Origin: Pyxidicoccus trucidator
Lineage (GTDB): Bacteria > Myxococcota > Myxococcia > Myxococcales > Myxococcaceae
Reading direction: 5' to 3'
DNA: 64,000 nucleotides
NCBI RefSeq assembly: GCF_010894435.1
Contig: NZ_JAAIXZ010000015.1
Coordinates: forward strand, 124,001-188,000
The notes beneath the pieces are model-generated. The model made no database searches and was not told the DNA's origin. It was given only the letters and a program-made list of their open reading frames with translations. Both the position numbers and the translations under genes were made by a program. Below are positions 41,401 to 54,593 of the stretch, piece after piece (the first letter of the stretch is position 1; each line of letters opens with the position of its first letter).

Positions 41401-42728
41401 GCGAGGTCATGCCGGACGAAGACGCACAGCTCGCGCACGGCCTTGGCGATGCGATAGCCACCCTCGACCTGAGTGAAATAGCGCGACCTCCGCTCCTTGC
41501 TCAGGTCGCTCAGGGCGCTTTCCGGGTAGAGCCCGGCGCGGGCCTTGTCGACGGCCTGCGCGCTGAGGTCCGAGCCGAAGATCTGGATGGGATGCTGGCG
41601 CTGGCGCTCTCCCAGGAACTCCAGGAGGCAGATGGCCAGCGAGTACACCTCTTCGCCGGTGGAGCACCCCGCCACCCAGAACCGCAAGGGTGCTCCCGCG
41701 GGCTTGTGCTCGAGGAGCGTGGGGAACACGTGCTTCTTCAGTGCCTCGAACGCCTCTGGCTCCCGGAAGAAGGAGGTGACGTGGATGAGGATGTCCTCGT
41801 AGAGGGCCCGAGCCTCGTCGGGGCTTTCCTCGAGGAGCTTCACGTAGTCGGGCAGGCCGTCCACGCGGCGCAGCGCCATCCGCCGGGCGAGCCGCCGCTC
41901 GAAGGTGGCCGACTTGTATTCCCGGAAGTCGATGCCGACGGCGTTGCGCACCAGGGCGAAAAGCCGCTCGAGCGTCGCGGCACCCTGGGCGTCCCGGGGC
42001 CGGTCCGCCGTGTCCTCGGTGGTATAGGCGTGGCGGCTCAGCCGCACGAGCTCCTGGGCGAGCTGCGGCAGCGGCAGGCACGAGTCCACGACCCCGGCAT
42101 GGACCGCGCTCTGAGGCATCCCTCCGAACTTCGCCGACCGCGGGTCCTGAGCCAGCGTGATGCCGCTCCCCTCCTTGATGGCCCTGAGCCCTTCGGTGCC
42201 ATCCGAGGCGGTCCCCGAGAGGATGACGCCAATGGCGCGGCTTCCACGCGCGGCGGCGAGCGAGCGCAGGAAGATGTCGACGGGCAGGTGCGGCTTGCGC
42301 GGCTCGGCCGTTCGCGCCCGCAGGCTGAGCATGTCATCCGTGAGCTCCATGTCCGCGCCCGACGGGATGACGTAGACGTGGTCGGGCTCCACGCGCATCC
42401 CATGCTCGACCTGGAGGATGGGCATCTGCGTCGCGGACGAGAGGGCTTCGCTCAGGAAGCTGGGGTGCGTGGGGGACAGGTGCTGGATGAGGACGAAGGC
42501 CATGCCCGTGTCGGGCGGAAGCTGCTCGAGGAGCTGGGTGAACGCTTCGAGCCCACCCGCGGACGCACCGATTCCCACCACCGGGAAGGAAGTCCTGGGC
42601 GGCCGGGGAGCGAGACGCCTGGGCGCTGCCTTCGCGGGAGGGGGGGGACGCCTGGGCGCTGCCTTCGCGGGGGCGCTGCGCCGTTGCGCACTGGTGGGCC
42701 GGGCCTTGCTTCGCGGCTTCTTCACCAC
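38424..42728 (-). CDS. CheB-CheR-PAS-histidine kinase-receiver fusion
   Basis: The 1434-residue protein has a basic Pro/Ala-rich head, then a CheB methylesterase (GASAGGLEAF, HLSPTHPS, GTASDGTEGL; about 48-235). A CheR methyltransferase follows (FWVAGCSTGEEVYSLA, SDLSAQAVDKA, CRNVLIYF; about 250-510). Next come a PAS-like region, a long coiled coil of repeated NEEL..LNEEL (about 670-740), and two further PAS domains. HisKA has SHELRTPLSTM with the phospho-His, HATPase has NLLSNAIKF and GLGLGLAIV, and a receiver (LRILVVEDD, LLSDIAMPGEDG) ends the protein. Such fusions link methylation-type adaptation to a hybrid kinase. No membrane segment is present, so it is cytoplasmic; the partner regulator is unknown. 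Confidence 0.93.
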   Translation of the reverse strand: MVKKPRSKARPTSAQRRSAPAKAAPRRPPPPAKAAPRRLAPRPPRTSFPVVGIGASAGGLEAFTQLLEQLPPDTGMAFVLIQHLSPTHPSFLSEALSSATQMPILQVEHGMRVEPDHVYVIPSGADMELTDDMLSLRARTAEPRKPHLPVDIFLRSLAAARGSRAIGVILSGTASDGTEGLRAIKEGSGITLAQDPRSAKFGGMPQSAVHAGVVDSCLPLPQLAQELVRLSRHAYTTEDTADRPRDAQGAATLERLFALVRNAVGIDFREYKSATFERRLARRMALRRVDGLPDYVKLLEESPDEARALYEDILIHVTSFFREPEAFEALKKHVFPTLLEHKPAGAPLRFWVAGCSTGEEVYSLAICLLEFLGERQRQHPIQIFGSDLSAQAVDKARAGLYPESALSDLSKERRSRYFTQVEGGYRIAKAVRELCVFVRHDLARDPPFSRLDLVTCRNVLIYFTPALQKRVLATFHYCLNIPGFLLLGRTESISGATQLFSSVSKTHKILARTEGPSKLRFLRGPEFPPDEKRVHGRAAQEPVRSPQDSTRRIDRLLLSRYAPPGVVVNDKLDIIQFRGHTGPYLEPAPGEPQFNLFKMAREGLLSPLRVALAQARKALAPSRMEGVRVGQDGSTLLCDITVIPVTGVPGDPELLYVVLFDEVDLPGKQGRKPVRRESAPAAKQKGGEHSPALKLELAATKDYLQSLLEEHGRTNDALASANEELVSGNEELQSLNEELETAKEELQSTNEELTTVNDELHSRNHELHLVNGDLVNLVNVVDIPVLILDLERRIRRFTPKTRSIMNILPSDVGRPISDITLNISVVDLDSQIAEVIETAVMRESEVQDRAGRWHRMQIRPYKTTEDQIEGAMVSLIDIDALKHHVRQVEWARDYAASIVEAVQVPLLVLDKELRVLSANRAFYQAFGASASEVEQQSFFELSGRAWNVPALRSSLGEMLAKNTLVRGLEVEHAFPHLGSRKMSLSARSVHSRTGVPMLLVAIEDITERAELLAQAQRAQEDAEKANRAKDQFLATLSHELRTPLSTMLMQAQLLRRGDMDNARLRRASEAIERGTKVQVQLIDDLLDVSSIVTGKLRVRFQPLHLSEVVEAALESVSEQARKKSVQLDVSLDDSLGLISGDPTRLQQVVWNLLSNAIKFSADGQRVKVVLEPVGGQARLRVSDSGAGIEPEALQRIFDRFMQEDSSTTRVFGGLGLGLAIVRHLVELHGGTVQAESAGKGQGSAFTVLLPLLPGRQDAAGVAPTAGPEHARVEPPSRNAGAALRLGGLRILVVEDDPGAREATTELLRQAGANVLAADSAAAALALIEDFRPEVLLSDIAMPGEDGYSFIRKVRALSPERGGAVIAIALTALVSDRERREALDAGFQRHLAKPIDIDRLVETVAEMWAGAAASDARPGSLPANILDEGQPLMGL

Positions 42729-42970
42729 GGGAACCCCTGTTCTACACAGGCCTTCTCGCCGACATGGCTCCTGCGGCCCAGGCGAACCCGCGACGTAGTC
42801 GGGTTTTTCCGAGACTCAAGATGTCAACGGTATGGGCGCCATGACGAAGAGAGTCAATGACGGCCGGCCAAAGGCAGCTGCCTTCTTCTGCCTACACATA
42901 CCGGGGGACCATTCTTCCCCGCTGCCAGGGCAGGCAGGTGCGGAGAGGCTCCGGAGGACGGCTGCCTGCG

Positions 42971-46883
<3,913 letters not shown>

Positions 46884-46909
46884 CCCCCGGGGACGCAGCC
46901 CCTGAAGCA

Positions 46910-46965
46910 CGAATCGCCGCCCGGACCGGGGAAGCACTCCCGGCACGAGGCGGCGATTCGCTTTT
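46910..46965 (+). terminator. Intrinsic terminator after the ABC-F gene
   Basis: CGAATCGCCGCC (46910-46921) pairs perfectly with GGCGGCGATTCG (46949-46960), followed by CTTTT. It lies 27 bp past the ABC-F stop and between convergent genes. Confidence 0.85.
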
Positions 46966-47010
46966 CCAGGCTCCAGGCCCGCGCACGATGGGCGCGGGCC
47001 CTGGAGGTCG

Positions 47011-50000
47011 CTACGGGTTGTTGAAGCCGAGCGAGGCCGGCCCCACGGCCCAGTCGCTCGCCATATTGGAGTCACCGAAGGTGACACGCCTCACGGTGGT
47101 GGTCCGCTCCCCGTTGGGGAAGGCGGTGTTCCAGTTGACGGAGACGTCGAAGGCGCTCGGGAACGTGGTGTACGTGCAGGGCACGCCGCCGCAGTCGGAC
47201 GGCAGCCACAGGCCCTCGGCCTGGATGGCCTGGAGCTGGGGCAGGTACGCGGCGGGAGGGTTGGAGAGCAGCGTGTAGACGAAGGCCACCGCGTCCTGGG
47301 TGTTCCCCACGGCGTCCCGGATGCGGAACACCCGGTTGTTGTTGGTGACGCCGGCACCGGCACCGTGGAAGTCCCAGGCCGTGTCGTAGTTCGAGGCGTA
47401 CACGCCCTGGGGGTAGGCCGTCTTGCTGGAGGTCTCCGAGCCCGGGGCGTCCACGCCCGGCGTCGTCCGGTCCGGATTCAGGTGGAGGACGATGACGTCT
47501 CCGGTGGCCACGTTGACGTCCGGCAGGGTGGCCAGCAGGGGGTTGGCGAGCGTGGCCTCCACAAGCGTCATTCCGTCCGTGTTGCCCCCCTGGACGACGT
47601 ACAGCTCCACCAGGTCCCGGCCGAAGTTGGCGCCAGCGATGGCGGGCGCCAGCTCGGTGATGCGCAGCACGGCCGGGGCGGTGTACCCCCGGAAGCTGCC
47701 GGCGTTCCCCGTTGGCTCCACTCCGGTGCCCGCCGGGTCCCGCACCGTGGAGGCCACTGTCACCGTGTAGCTCTGGCGGGGCGTCTGGCTGCTGGTGCTC
47801 ACCCACACCTCGCGCTCGGTGACGACGGTGGCGCCCGTCACGGCCAGGCCAGCAACGGTGAACTGGCTGCCATTGGCCAGGACGCTGCCCACGTCGAGCC
47901 GCCGGTCGAAGCGGACGATGACCGTCCCCGGCCCCGCGGCCAGCGCGCCCGTCACGCGGGGGCCCGGGCACACCAGCGAGGTGACCTGCTCCGGCGTCCA
48001 CACCGAAGGCTGGGTGGTGGTCCCGAAGAGCCACAGCGGGGAGCGGAGCCCCACCGTGCAACCCGGCGTCACGTCGAGTTGCTCCCTCACCGTCTCCACC
48101 ATGCGCAGCCGGAACAGGTTGGAGTTCGCGGAGCCCTCGGGCACGCCGACCGTCGACAGGTTCGCCTGGGAATGGCCGGTGCCGGCCGTGAAGAACGTCC
48201 CGGTGACGGTGCCGCTGAGGGAGATGAGCTCGGCCTCGTACTCCCCCACCACCGAGGGCACGTCCACGTTGCTCACGTTCTGGACCAGCGCGTCCAGCAG
48301 GTGGCCGCTGGACAGCACGTGATAGGCGGAGATGTTCGCGCGCACCATGCCGCCGGCCATGCGCTTGTTGCTGACGGTGATGCTCACGCGCATGCCCGCC
48401 TGAGGAGGCGGGAAGAGCCCCGTGGGGTCCACCTCCACGAAGATGGCGGGGCCCGCGCGCTCCGCCTGGAGGAAGAAGCCCGCGGGGTCATTGGCGAGGT
48501 TGCCGACGCCCGGCTTGACGTAGGTGATGAAGGCGCCATCCACCGACACGAGCACCGGCCCGTCCATCGCGCCGCGCACGACGGCAAGCTGCGCCGAGGC
48601 GTCGGCGTTGGAGAAGGGCAGCTCGTAGGCCTCCTGCCGCGCCGCCTCCGCGTTGCCCGCCTGGTCCACGGAGAAGAACCGCAGGGTGGTGGTCTGGGTG
48701 AAGGTGAGCGGCTCGGTGTACAGGGGCGAGGAGCCGCTCGGCGCCGTGCCGTCCGTGGTGTAGCGCGTCTCGCGGCAGCCGCTGCCCGTGTCCGAGCATG
48801 ACAGCGTCACGGTGACGGGGTCCTGATACGAGCCGCCCGCCGGAGTCACCTGCGTCACCGGCGCCACGGCGTCGATGACGTACGACACGCTCTTCGAGGC
48901 CTCCAGATTGCCCGCGGTGTCCACGGAGCGGAAGCGCACCTGGGTGGAGGTGGAGACCGTGAAGGGCGCGGTGTAGCGCGTGCTGGCCGTCGACGGCTCG
49001 GTGCCGTCGAGCGTGTAGAACGTCCCGGCGCACCCGCTGCCACCGCCGTTGTCCACGCACGTCAGCGTCACGCTCCGCGCGCTCGGGTACGCGCCGCCCG
49101 CCGGGCTGGCCGTGGTGACAGGCGCGGTGGTGTCCGAGGAGAACGTGTACGTCTCCACCACCACCGGGCTGGTGTTGCCCACGGCGTCCACGGCGATGAA
49201 GGCCAGCGTCGTGTTGGTGGAGACGGTCAGCGCCCCCTGGTAGCGGGGTGAGCCCGTGTCCGGCGTGGCGCCCGTCACGGTGTAGTGGATGGAGGCACAC
49301 CCGCTGCCCGCGTCGTTGCACGTCAGCGTCACCGTCTGCTGGGTGAAGAAGGCGCCGCCCCGGGGGCTGGCGGCGACGGTGGGCGCCACCGTGTCGATGA
49401 CGTACGCCGCGGACTTCACCGCCTCGACGTTGCCCACCCCGTCCTGCGAGAAGAAGCGCAGCGTGGTGTTGGCGCTGATGCGGATGGCCCCGGTGTACGC
49501 CAGGAAGCTGCCCGTGGGCGCGACCGGGTCCGTCGTATAGCGGATGGAGCCGCTGCACCCCACGCCCGCCCCGTCACTGCACGCGAGCACGACGTCCTGC
49601 GCCGCGCGGTAGCTGCCCCCCGCGGGCGTGGCGGTGGTGGTGGGCGGCGTCGCGTCGATGACGTACGTCTCCGACTTCGCGGGCTCGGCGTTGCCCAGCG
49701 CGTCCACGGAGAAGAAGCGCAGCGTGGTGTTGGCGGAGATGCTCAGCGGCGCCGTGTAGCGCGTCGAGGACGTCGAGGGCGGAGCGCCGTCGGTGGTGAA
49801 GTACGTGGCCTCGCAGGTGCTGCCGCCCGCGTCGGCGCAGGCCAGCGACACCGTCTGCGGGCCCGCGAAGCTGCCACCGCGCAGGCTCGGCGTGGTGGTG
49901 GGGGCCGTCCTGTCGAAGGTGAAGGACACCGCCCGGGCCGGCTCCCGGTTGCCCGCCGCGTCCACGGAGAAGAAGCGCAGCGTGACGGACGACGTCACGG

Positions 50001-51336
50001 TGAGGGCCCCCGTGTACAGGGGCGACGTGTCGCCCGGCGACGTGCCGTCCAGCGTGTAGCGCGTGGCCGCGCAGCCGCTGCCGCCCTGCCCGTCGTCACA
50101 GGCGAGAGACACCTGGGTGTCGCCTCCGAACGTGCCACCCGCCGGGGTGGCCGAGGTCAGCGGCGCCGCGGTGTCGATGGTGTACGTCTGCGTCTGCACG
50201 CTGCCCGCGTTGCCCACGGCGTCCACCGCGAAGAAGCGCAGGACGGTGTTGGCGAAGAGCTGCACGGGGACCTGGTACTGGGCCGAGTCGCGCGTCGGCG
50301 CGAAGCCGTCCGTGGTGTAGTGGATGGTGGCGCACCCGCTGCCGGTGCCGTCATCGCAGGTGAGCGTCACCCGCTGGGTGGTGGCGTACGTGCCGCCCGG
50401 GGGCGTCGCGGTGGAGACAGGGCCCGTGGCGTCCAGCGTGTACAGCTCCGAGCCCGGCTCGGACGCATTGCCCGCCCGGTCCACCGCCAGGAAGCGCAGC
50501 CGGGTGGTGGCCGTCAGGCTGATGGGCGCGGAGTAGCGGGCGGACGCCTCCGAGGGGATGGAGCCGTCCGTGGTGTAGTGGAGGGCGGCGCAGCCGGAGC
50601 CATTCCCGTCGTCGCACGCCAGCGCGACGACGCGCGAGCCGCCGAAGGTGCCACCGCGCGGCGAGGCGGACACCGTGGGCACCTCCGTGTCCAGCACGTA
50701 GCGCTCCGAGCGCGTGCCCTCCACGTTGCCCGCGACGTCCACGGAGAAGAAGCGCAGCGTCGTGGTGGCGGAGATGGCCAGGGGCGCCGTGTAGCGCGTC
50801 GACGCCTCCGTCGGCACGGTGCCGTCCAGCGTGTAGTGCGTGGCCGCGCAGCCACTGCCGGTGCCGTCGTTGCACGTCAGCGCCACGCTGCGGGGGCTGT
50901 TGTACGCCCCGCCCGCCGGGGTGGCCGTGGTGGTGGGCGCGGCGATGTCCTGCGTGCCGGTGAAGGTGTACTGCTCGCTCTTCGCGGCCTCCGTGTTGCC
51001 CGCCGTGTCCACGGAGAAGAAGCGCAGCGTGGTGGTGGCGCTCAGCGTGAAGGGCTCGCGGTACCGCGTGGAGCCGGTGCCCGGCGTGGAGCCGTCCAGC
51101 GTGTAGTACGTCGCGGCGCAGCCGCTGCCCGAGCCGTCGTCACAGGCCAGCGCCACCGCCACCAGACGGGTGAAGCTGCCCCCCGCGGGCGTGGCCCGCG
51201 TCGTGGGCGCCGCCGTGTCCTGGGGAGTCGGATTGGGGTTCGGGTCGGTGCCGCCACCGCCACAGGCGCTCACGAGCTGTGCGACGAGCAGCGCCGCGAC
51301 ACAGCGGAGCGACCAGGAAGGATTCAGGGACATCAT
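47011..51336 (-). CDS. Giant lipoprotein with ten chitobiase-type repeats and lamin-tail domain
   Basis: The start at 51336 (MMSLNPSW) has CTGGAGCC upstream and leads to a lipobox (LLVAQLVSACGG); total about 1441 residues. Ten tandem repeats of about 85 residues (roughly 40-890) each contain AP.T.ATPAGG, a V.L.C.D..GSGC strand, YTLDG..P and TLRFFSVD.AGN, the CHB_HEX_C-type Ig fold of chitobiases. A unique region follows, then a C-terminal domain with ITELAPAIAGANFGRDLVELYV, as in lamin-tail domains. The repeats carry paired Cys and probably form a rigid surface stalk. No catalytic site is seen; adhesion or matrix binding is inferred. Confidence 0.88.
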   Translation of the reverse strand: MMSLNPSWSLRCVAALLVAQLVSACGGGGTDPNPNPTPQDTAAPTTRATPAGGSFTRLVAVALACDDGSGSGCAATYYTLDGSTPGTGSTRYREPFTLSATTTLRFFSVDTAGNTEAAKSEQYTFTGTQDIAAPTTTATPAGGAYNSPRSVALTCNDGTGSGCAATHYTLDGTVPTEASTRYTAPLAISATTTLRFFSVDVAGNVEGTRSERYVLDTEVPTVSASPRGGTFGGSRVVALACDDGNGSGCAALHYTTDGSIPSEASARYSAPISLTATTRLRFLAVDRAGNASEPGSELYTLDATGPVSTATPPGGTYATTQRVTLTCDDGTGSGCATIHYTTDGFAPTRDSAQYQVPVQLFANTVLRFFAVDAVGNAGSVQTQTYTIDTAAPLTSATPAGGTFGGDTQVSLACDDGQGGSGCAATRYTLDGTSPGDTSPLYTGALTVTSSVTLRFFSVDAAGNREPARAVSFTFDRTAPTTTPSLRGGSFAGPQTVSLACADAGGSTCEATYFTTDGAPPSTSSTRYTAPLSISANTTLRFFSVDALGNAEPAKSETYVIDATPPTTTATPAGGSYRAAQDVVLACSDGAGVGCSGSIRYTTDPVAPTGSFLAYTGAIRISANTTLRFFSQDGVGNVEAVKSAAYVIDTVAPTVAASPRGGAFFTQQTVTLTCNDAGSGCASIHYTVTGATPDTGSPRYQGALTVSTNTTLAFIAVDAVGNTSPVVVETYTFSSDTTAPVTTASPAGGAYPSARSVTLTCVDNGGGSGCAGTFYTLDGTEPSTASTRYTAPFTVSTSTQVRFRSVDTAGNLEASKSVSYVIDAVAPVTQVTPAGGSYQDPVTVTLSCSDTGSGCRETRYTTDGTAPSGSSPLYTEPLTFTQTTTLRFFSVDQAGNAEAARQEAYELPFSNADASAQLAVVRGAMDGPVLVSVDGAFITYVKPGVGNLANDPAGFFLQAERAGPAIFVEVDPTGLFPPPQAGMRVSITVSNKRMAGGMVRANISAYHVLSSGHLLDALVQNVSNVDVPSVVGEYEAELISLSGTVTGTFFTAGTGHSQANLSTVGVPEGSANSNLFRLRMVETVREQLDVTPGCTVGLRSPLWLFGTTTQPSVWTPEQVTSLVCPGPRVTGALAAGPGTVIVRFDRRLDVGSVLANGSQFTVAGLAVTGATVVTEREVWVSTSSQTPRQSYTVTVASTVRDPAGTGVEPTGNAGSFRGYTAPAVLRITELAPAIAGANFGRDLVELYVVQGGNTDGMTLVEATLANPLLATLPDVNVATGDVIVLHLNPDRTTPGVDAPGSETSSKTAYPQGVYASNYDTAWDFHGAGAGVTNNNRVFRIRDAVGNTQDAVAFVYTLLSNPPAAYLPQLQAIQAEGLWLPSDCGGVPCTYTTFPSAFDVSVNWNTAFPNGERTTTVRRVTFGDSNMASDWAVGPASLGFNNP

Positions 51337-51712
51337 GGCTCCAGGATGCAGGGCGGCCCCCTCCACCTCGGAATTGCGTTCCGCGAAGACGTGTCCGAGG
51401 AGGCCGTGACGGAGCAACGGATTGAACGTTGCCCATCTGACAGCCGCGCAGGGTGTCACCCGGCCGGGGGCCGTCGCAAGCCGGTGCACTCACGGCGAAA
51501 GCACCTGCCGGGGTCCGTGCCCACCCGGCACTCCCTCCCCTGGGTGAAGGCGCCCGGAGAGAACGTCACGGACGCTCGCCCACGTCCCGGAAACGCGACA
51601 CGGCCGTGCCCGGACAGCGACTCGCCTGCTCTCCGAACGCAACGAGGCCCCGACCCCATCGCGCGAGGTGCGCGAGGGAGCCGGGGCCCTTCGGGAAGAC
51701 GACGCCGCGCGG
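51337..51712. other. Intergenic region without a gene
   Basis: No coding region is supported. An inverted repeat GGCCCCG (51646-51652) / CGGGGCC (51682-51688) lies past the end of the minus-strand YihY/BrkB gene and could help termination. The rest presumably holds the promoter of that strand's upstream lipoprotein gene only at its right-hand side; nothing else stands out. Confidence 0.5.
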
Positions 51713-52777
51713 CTACCGCGCGGTGTTGCGGCGCACGAGGAACAGGCCCAGGCCCAGGCCGGCGGCCCAGCGCGCGGCGGCGGCCAGCGGCGTCTGCCTC
51801 AGCTTCGGCGTGGCCGTGGCCGGTTGCCCGGTGCGCGGGTCCAATGCGGGCCGGAACTCACGCGAGCCGGGAAGCTGGGCTCCCCCCGCCTCCAGCTCGC
51901 CCTTGGTGGCCGTCACCACCTTGCCATCCTCCGCGTCCTTCGAGCCGGGCGCCTTCCCGTCGGGAGAGCGGTGCTCGAGGATGGCGTTGATCTCCGCGCC
52001 CAGCAGGATGACCTGCGCCGAAATCCACATCCACAGCAGCATGACGATGACGCCGCCGATGGCGCCGTAGTTCACGTCATATTTGCCGAAGTTGGCCACG
52101 TACTTGGAGAAGCCCCACGAGGCAATCACCCAGATGAGCACGCCCACCACGGAGCCCGGGGTGATGAACCGGAACTTCTGCTCCACGTCCGGCAGCACGT
52201 AGTACAGCACCGCCCAGAGGAACATCACCACCAGGCCGGCGGTGGGCAGCCGCAGCCAGGTGAGCACCGGCCCCGCGGGCCCGAGCTTGTCCGCGATGAC
52301 CGGGGTGACGATGATGGCCGACGCCGCGACGATGGCCACCGCCGCGCCACCCAGCGTCACCAGCAGGGCCACGCCGCGAGTCTTCCAGAACGGCCGCGAC
52401 TCCTTCACGCCGTAGACGGTGTTCAGCGAGTCCATCAGCGCCACGATGCCGCTGGACGCCGCCCAGACGGCGCCCACGCCGCCGATGGTCAGCAGCCCCA
52501 CCGGGTTGCTCTCCGCCAGCGCGTTGATGCGGTCTCCCAGGATGGTCGTCACCTCCTTGGGCGCCACCTTCTCCAGCTCCTGGATGAGCGTCTGCGCCTG
52601 GGCGGGGTCGATGATGATGCCCGCCAGCGACACCAGGAACAGCAGGAACGGGAAGAGCGCCAGGATGGCCCGGAACGTCAGCGCCCCCGCGACATCCCCC
52701 ACGTCGTCGCGCGTCCACTCCGCCTTCAGGGCCTTGAAGAACTCCAGCCAGCCCATTCCCTTGCCCGGGAGCACCAT
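51713..52777 (-). CDS. YihY/BrkB-family inner membrane protein
   Basis: The 354-residue protein has about six helices and the family landmarks: VAGALTFRAILALFPFLLFLVSL near the N-terminus, WAASSGIVALMDSLNTVYGV, LYYVLPDVEQKFRFITPGS and NYGAIGGVIVMLLWMWISAQVILLGAEINA. Members were once called ribonuclease BN or serum-resistance factor BrkB, but most are membrane proteins of unsettled function. A polar tail with a final hydrophobic stretch (AAARWAAGLGLGLFLV) is added. It is divergent from the PEGA gene. Confidence 0.9.
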   Translation of the reverse strand: MVLPGKGMGWLEFFKALKAEWTRDDVGDVAGALTFRAILALFPFLLFLVSLAGIIIDPAQAQTLIQELEKVAPKEVTTILGDRINALAESNPVGLLTIGGVGAVWAASSGIVALMDSLNTVYGVKESRPFWKTRGVALLVTLGGAAVAIVAASAIIVTPVIADKLGPAGPVLTWLRLPTAGLVVMFLWAVLYYVLPDVEQKFRFITPGSVVGVLIWVIASWGFSKYVANFGKYDVNYGAIGGVIVMLLWMWISAQVILLGAEINAILEHRSPDGKAPGSKDAEDGKVVTATKGELEAGGAQLPGSREFRPALDPRTGQPATATPKLRQTPLAAAARWAAGLGLGLFLVRRNTAR

Positions 52778-53027
52778 TCCGCCGCCTCCTCACAGGTGTT
52801 GTGACCTGGGGAACGATGCGCATTCCCCACACCTCCCGGAGCCTCCCCGCGCCGGGCCACCGCCTGGGCGCCCGCAGGGCAGGCGGGCCTGGGCGCCTGT
52901 AAAAGCTACCTTCCGTGGAAAACAGAGGTGGGGTCACCCTGTCCCCCCTAGGCACGGGAGCGTTCATTGGCGTACACCGTGGGAGGGCGGCTCGCGGGGA
53001 GCGCGGGCGGCCCTCCCCGAGGACGCC

Positions 53028-54593
53028 ATGTTCGTCACCTGTCTGCTGAGTGTCAGCCTGGCCCTGACCGCCAGCGCCGCACCCGGATTGCCTCCTGGCA
53101 CCCAGGCCGAGGCCCCCGCGCACACGTTGTGGCTCGTCCAGGCCCTGTATCCGGGACAGGACGCGCTGGTGAAGCGCACCGAGGACGGCATCGTCGCGCT
53201 GCTGCCCCAGGACGTGAAGGCGCGGCAGGTCATCGGCCGCGGGGCGCTCGCGGGCTTCCTCCAGGGCCGCAATGGCGACCTGGCGTGTGTCTCCGGCGAG
53301 GCGCGCTGCCGCGAGCCGCTGGAGACGTACCTCGGCTCGCTGGGGCTGGAGCGGGTGGTGCTGGTACAGGTCGGCCAGGACGACGCCGGCTACCGCTTCC
53401 GTGCCGTCAGCGTGCGCTCGGACACCGGCGCGCGCGCCCAGGCGGAGACGGCCAACCCCGCCTTCGAGAAGGCGCTGGCCGGCGTGCTGGTGAAGTTCCT
53501 CTCCCTCAACGCCACGGTGGACGCGGTGACGCAGCCGCCCGGTGCCACCGTCTTCGTGGACGGGGTGAAGGTGGGCACCACGCCCTTCTCCACCGAGGTG
53601 CTCCCGGGCGAGCACACCTTCCGCTTCGAGCTGGCCTCGCACCTGCCGAAGGAGGAGACGCGGGTGGTGGCCTCTCGCGAGCAGGTGCGGCTGCGCCCCG
53701 CGCTGGAGAAGGTGCCCGCGCGGCTGGTGGTGAAGGCCTGGCCGGAGGGCACGCACATCCTCGTGGATGGCAAGCAGGTGGGCACGGACGCGGTGGACCA
53801 GGGCATCCAGCCCGGCACGCGCACCCTGTCGCTGGTGCTGGAGGGCTACGAGCCGCACGACGTGAAGGCGGAGATTGCGCCCGGCGCGACGTACTCGCTG
53901 GAGCACACGATGAAGCCCACGTCCATGCAGGCCTTCAAGCTGGCCATGCGCCGGCGGCAGGCTGCCACCATGGCGCGGCAGAGCTACCTGGAGGCCTCCT
54001 ACGAGATGCTGAGCCTCACCGGCACCGGCGTGGAGACGCAGCCCATGAGCGCCTCCGCGGACCTGAAGGCCGTCCGCACCCTGGACGTTCGCGCTCCGGG
54101 CTCGCGGAAGATGATGGGCCTGGGCATCGAGTACGGCCGCTACGGCCAGTACTTCGGAGTCCTGCTGGTGGGCGCCACCTACTACACCACCGGCGACACC
54201 TGGACGATGGGCGTCAGCCTTCCCGACGGGGCGGCGGGCGCCTGGGTAGACCGGGTGAGGCAGGACGGCGACTCGCTGGGGGCGAAGGCGCGGATGCTGT
54301 CGGTGCGCGCGCTCCAGCCGCAGCTTCGCTACGTGGTGGGCCCCGTGTCCTTCGCCATCCAGGCGGGCCTGGAGGTCCGCGGGCTGCAGCTCGAGGAGCA
54401 GAACCGCCAGGACGGCGACCCGTTCGACGACGGCTTCTACGCGGTGGACCTGCACGCGTCCGGACAGGCCACCGCGCGCATCTTCATCTACGAGGGGCTC
54501 TACGCCTCCGCCGGCTACCAGCACGGCTTCACGCTGCTGAAGAAGATTGCCGGCACGAGCAACCTGCGGGGAGGGCTGGGCTATGCGTTCTGA
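53028..54593 (+). CDS. PEGA-domain exported protein with beta-barrel-like C-terminus
   Basis: The ATG at 53028 with CGAGGACGCC upstream gives 521 residues and a signal peptide (LLSVSLALTASAAPG). After an N-terminal domain of about 150 residues come two PEGA domains (PPGATVFVDGVKVGTTPF and PEGTHILVDGKQVGTDAV; about 170-290). The last 200 residues have alternating aromatic beta strands (MMGLGIEYGRYGQYFGVLLV, QLRYVVGPVSFAIQAGLEV) ending YAF, like an outer-membrane barrel or beta sandwich. It heads a tight unit: the TPR gene overlaps its end by 11 bases and the kinase follows 5 bp after that. Confidence 0.8.
   Translation: MFVTCLLSVSLALTASAAPGLPPGTQAEAPAHTLWLVQALYPGQDALVKRTEDGIVALLPQDVKARQVIGRGALAGFLQGRNGDLACVSGEARCREPLETYLGSLGLERVVLVQVGQDDAGYRFRAVSVRSDTGARAQAETANPAFEKALAGVLVKFLSLNATVDAVTQPPGATVFVDGVKVGTTPFSTEVLPGEHTFRFELASHLPKEETRVVASREQVRLRPALEKVPARLVVKAWPEGTHILVDGKQVGTDAVDQGIQPGTRTLSLVLEGYEPHDVKAEIAPGATYSLEHTMKPTSMQAFKLAMRRRQAATMARQSYLEASYEMLSLTGTGVETQPMSASADLKAVRTLDVRAPGSRKMMGLGIEYGRYGQYFGVLLVGATYYTTGDTWTMGVSLPDGAAGAWVDRVRQDGDSLGAKARMLSVRALQPQLRYVVGPVSFAIQAGLEVRGLQLEEQNRQDGDPFDDGFYAVDLHASGQATARIFIYEGLYASAGYQHGFTLLKKIAGTSNLRGGLGYAF

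Noticed and set aside
49285-51990. 901-codon plus-strand open frame
   Set aside because: Antisense of the chitobiase-repeat lipoprotein; composition is Arg/Gly/Ala-rich and repetitive only because the real gene is.
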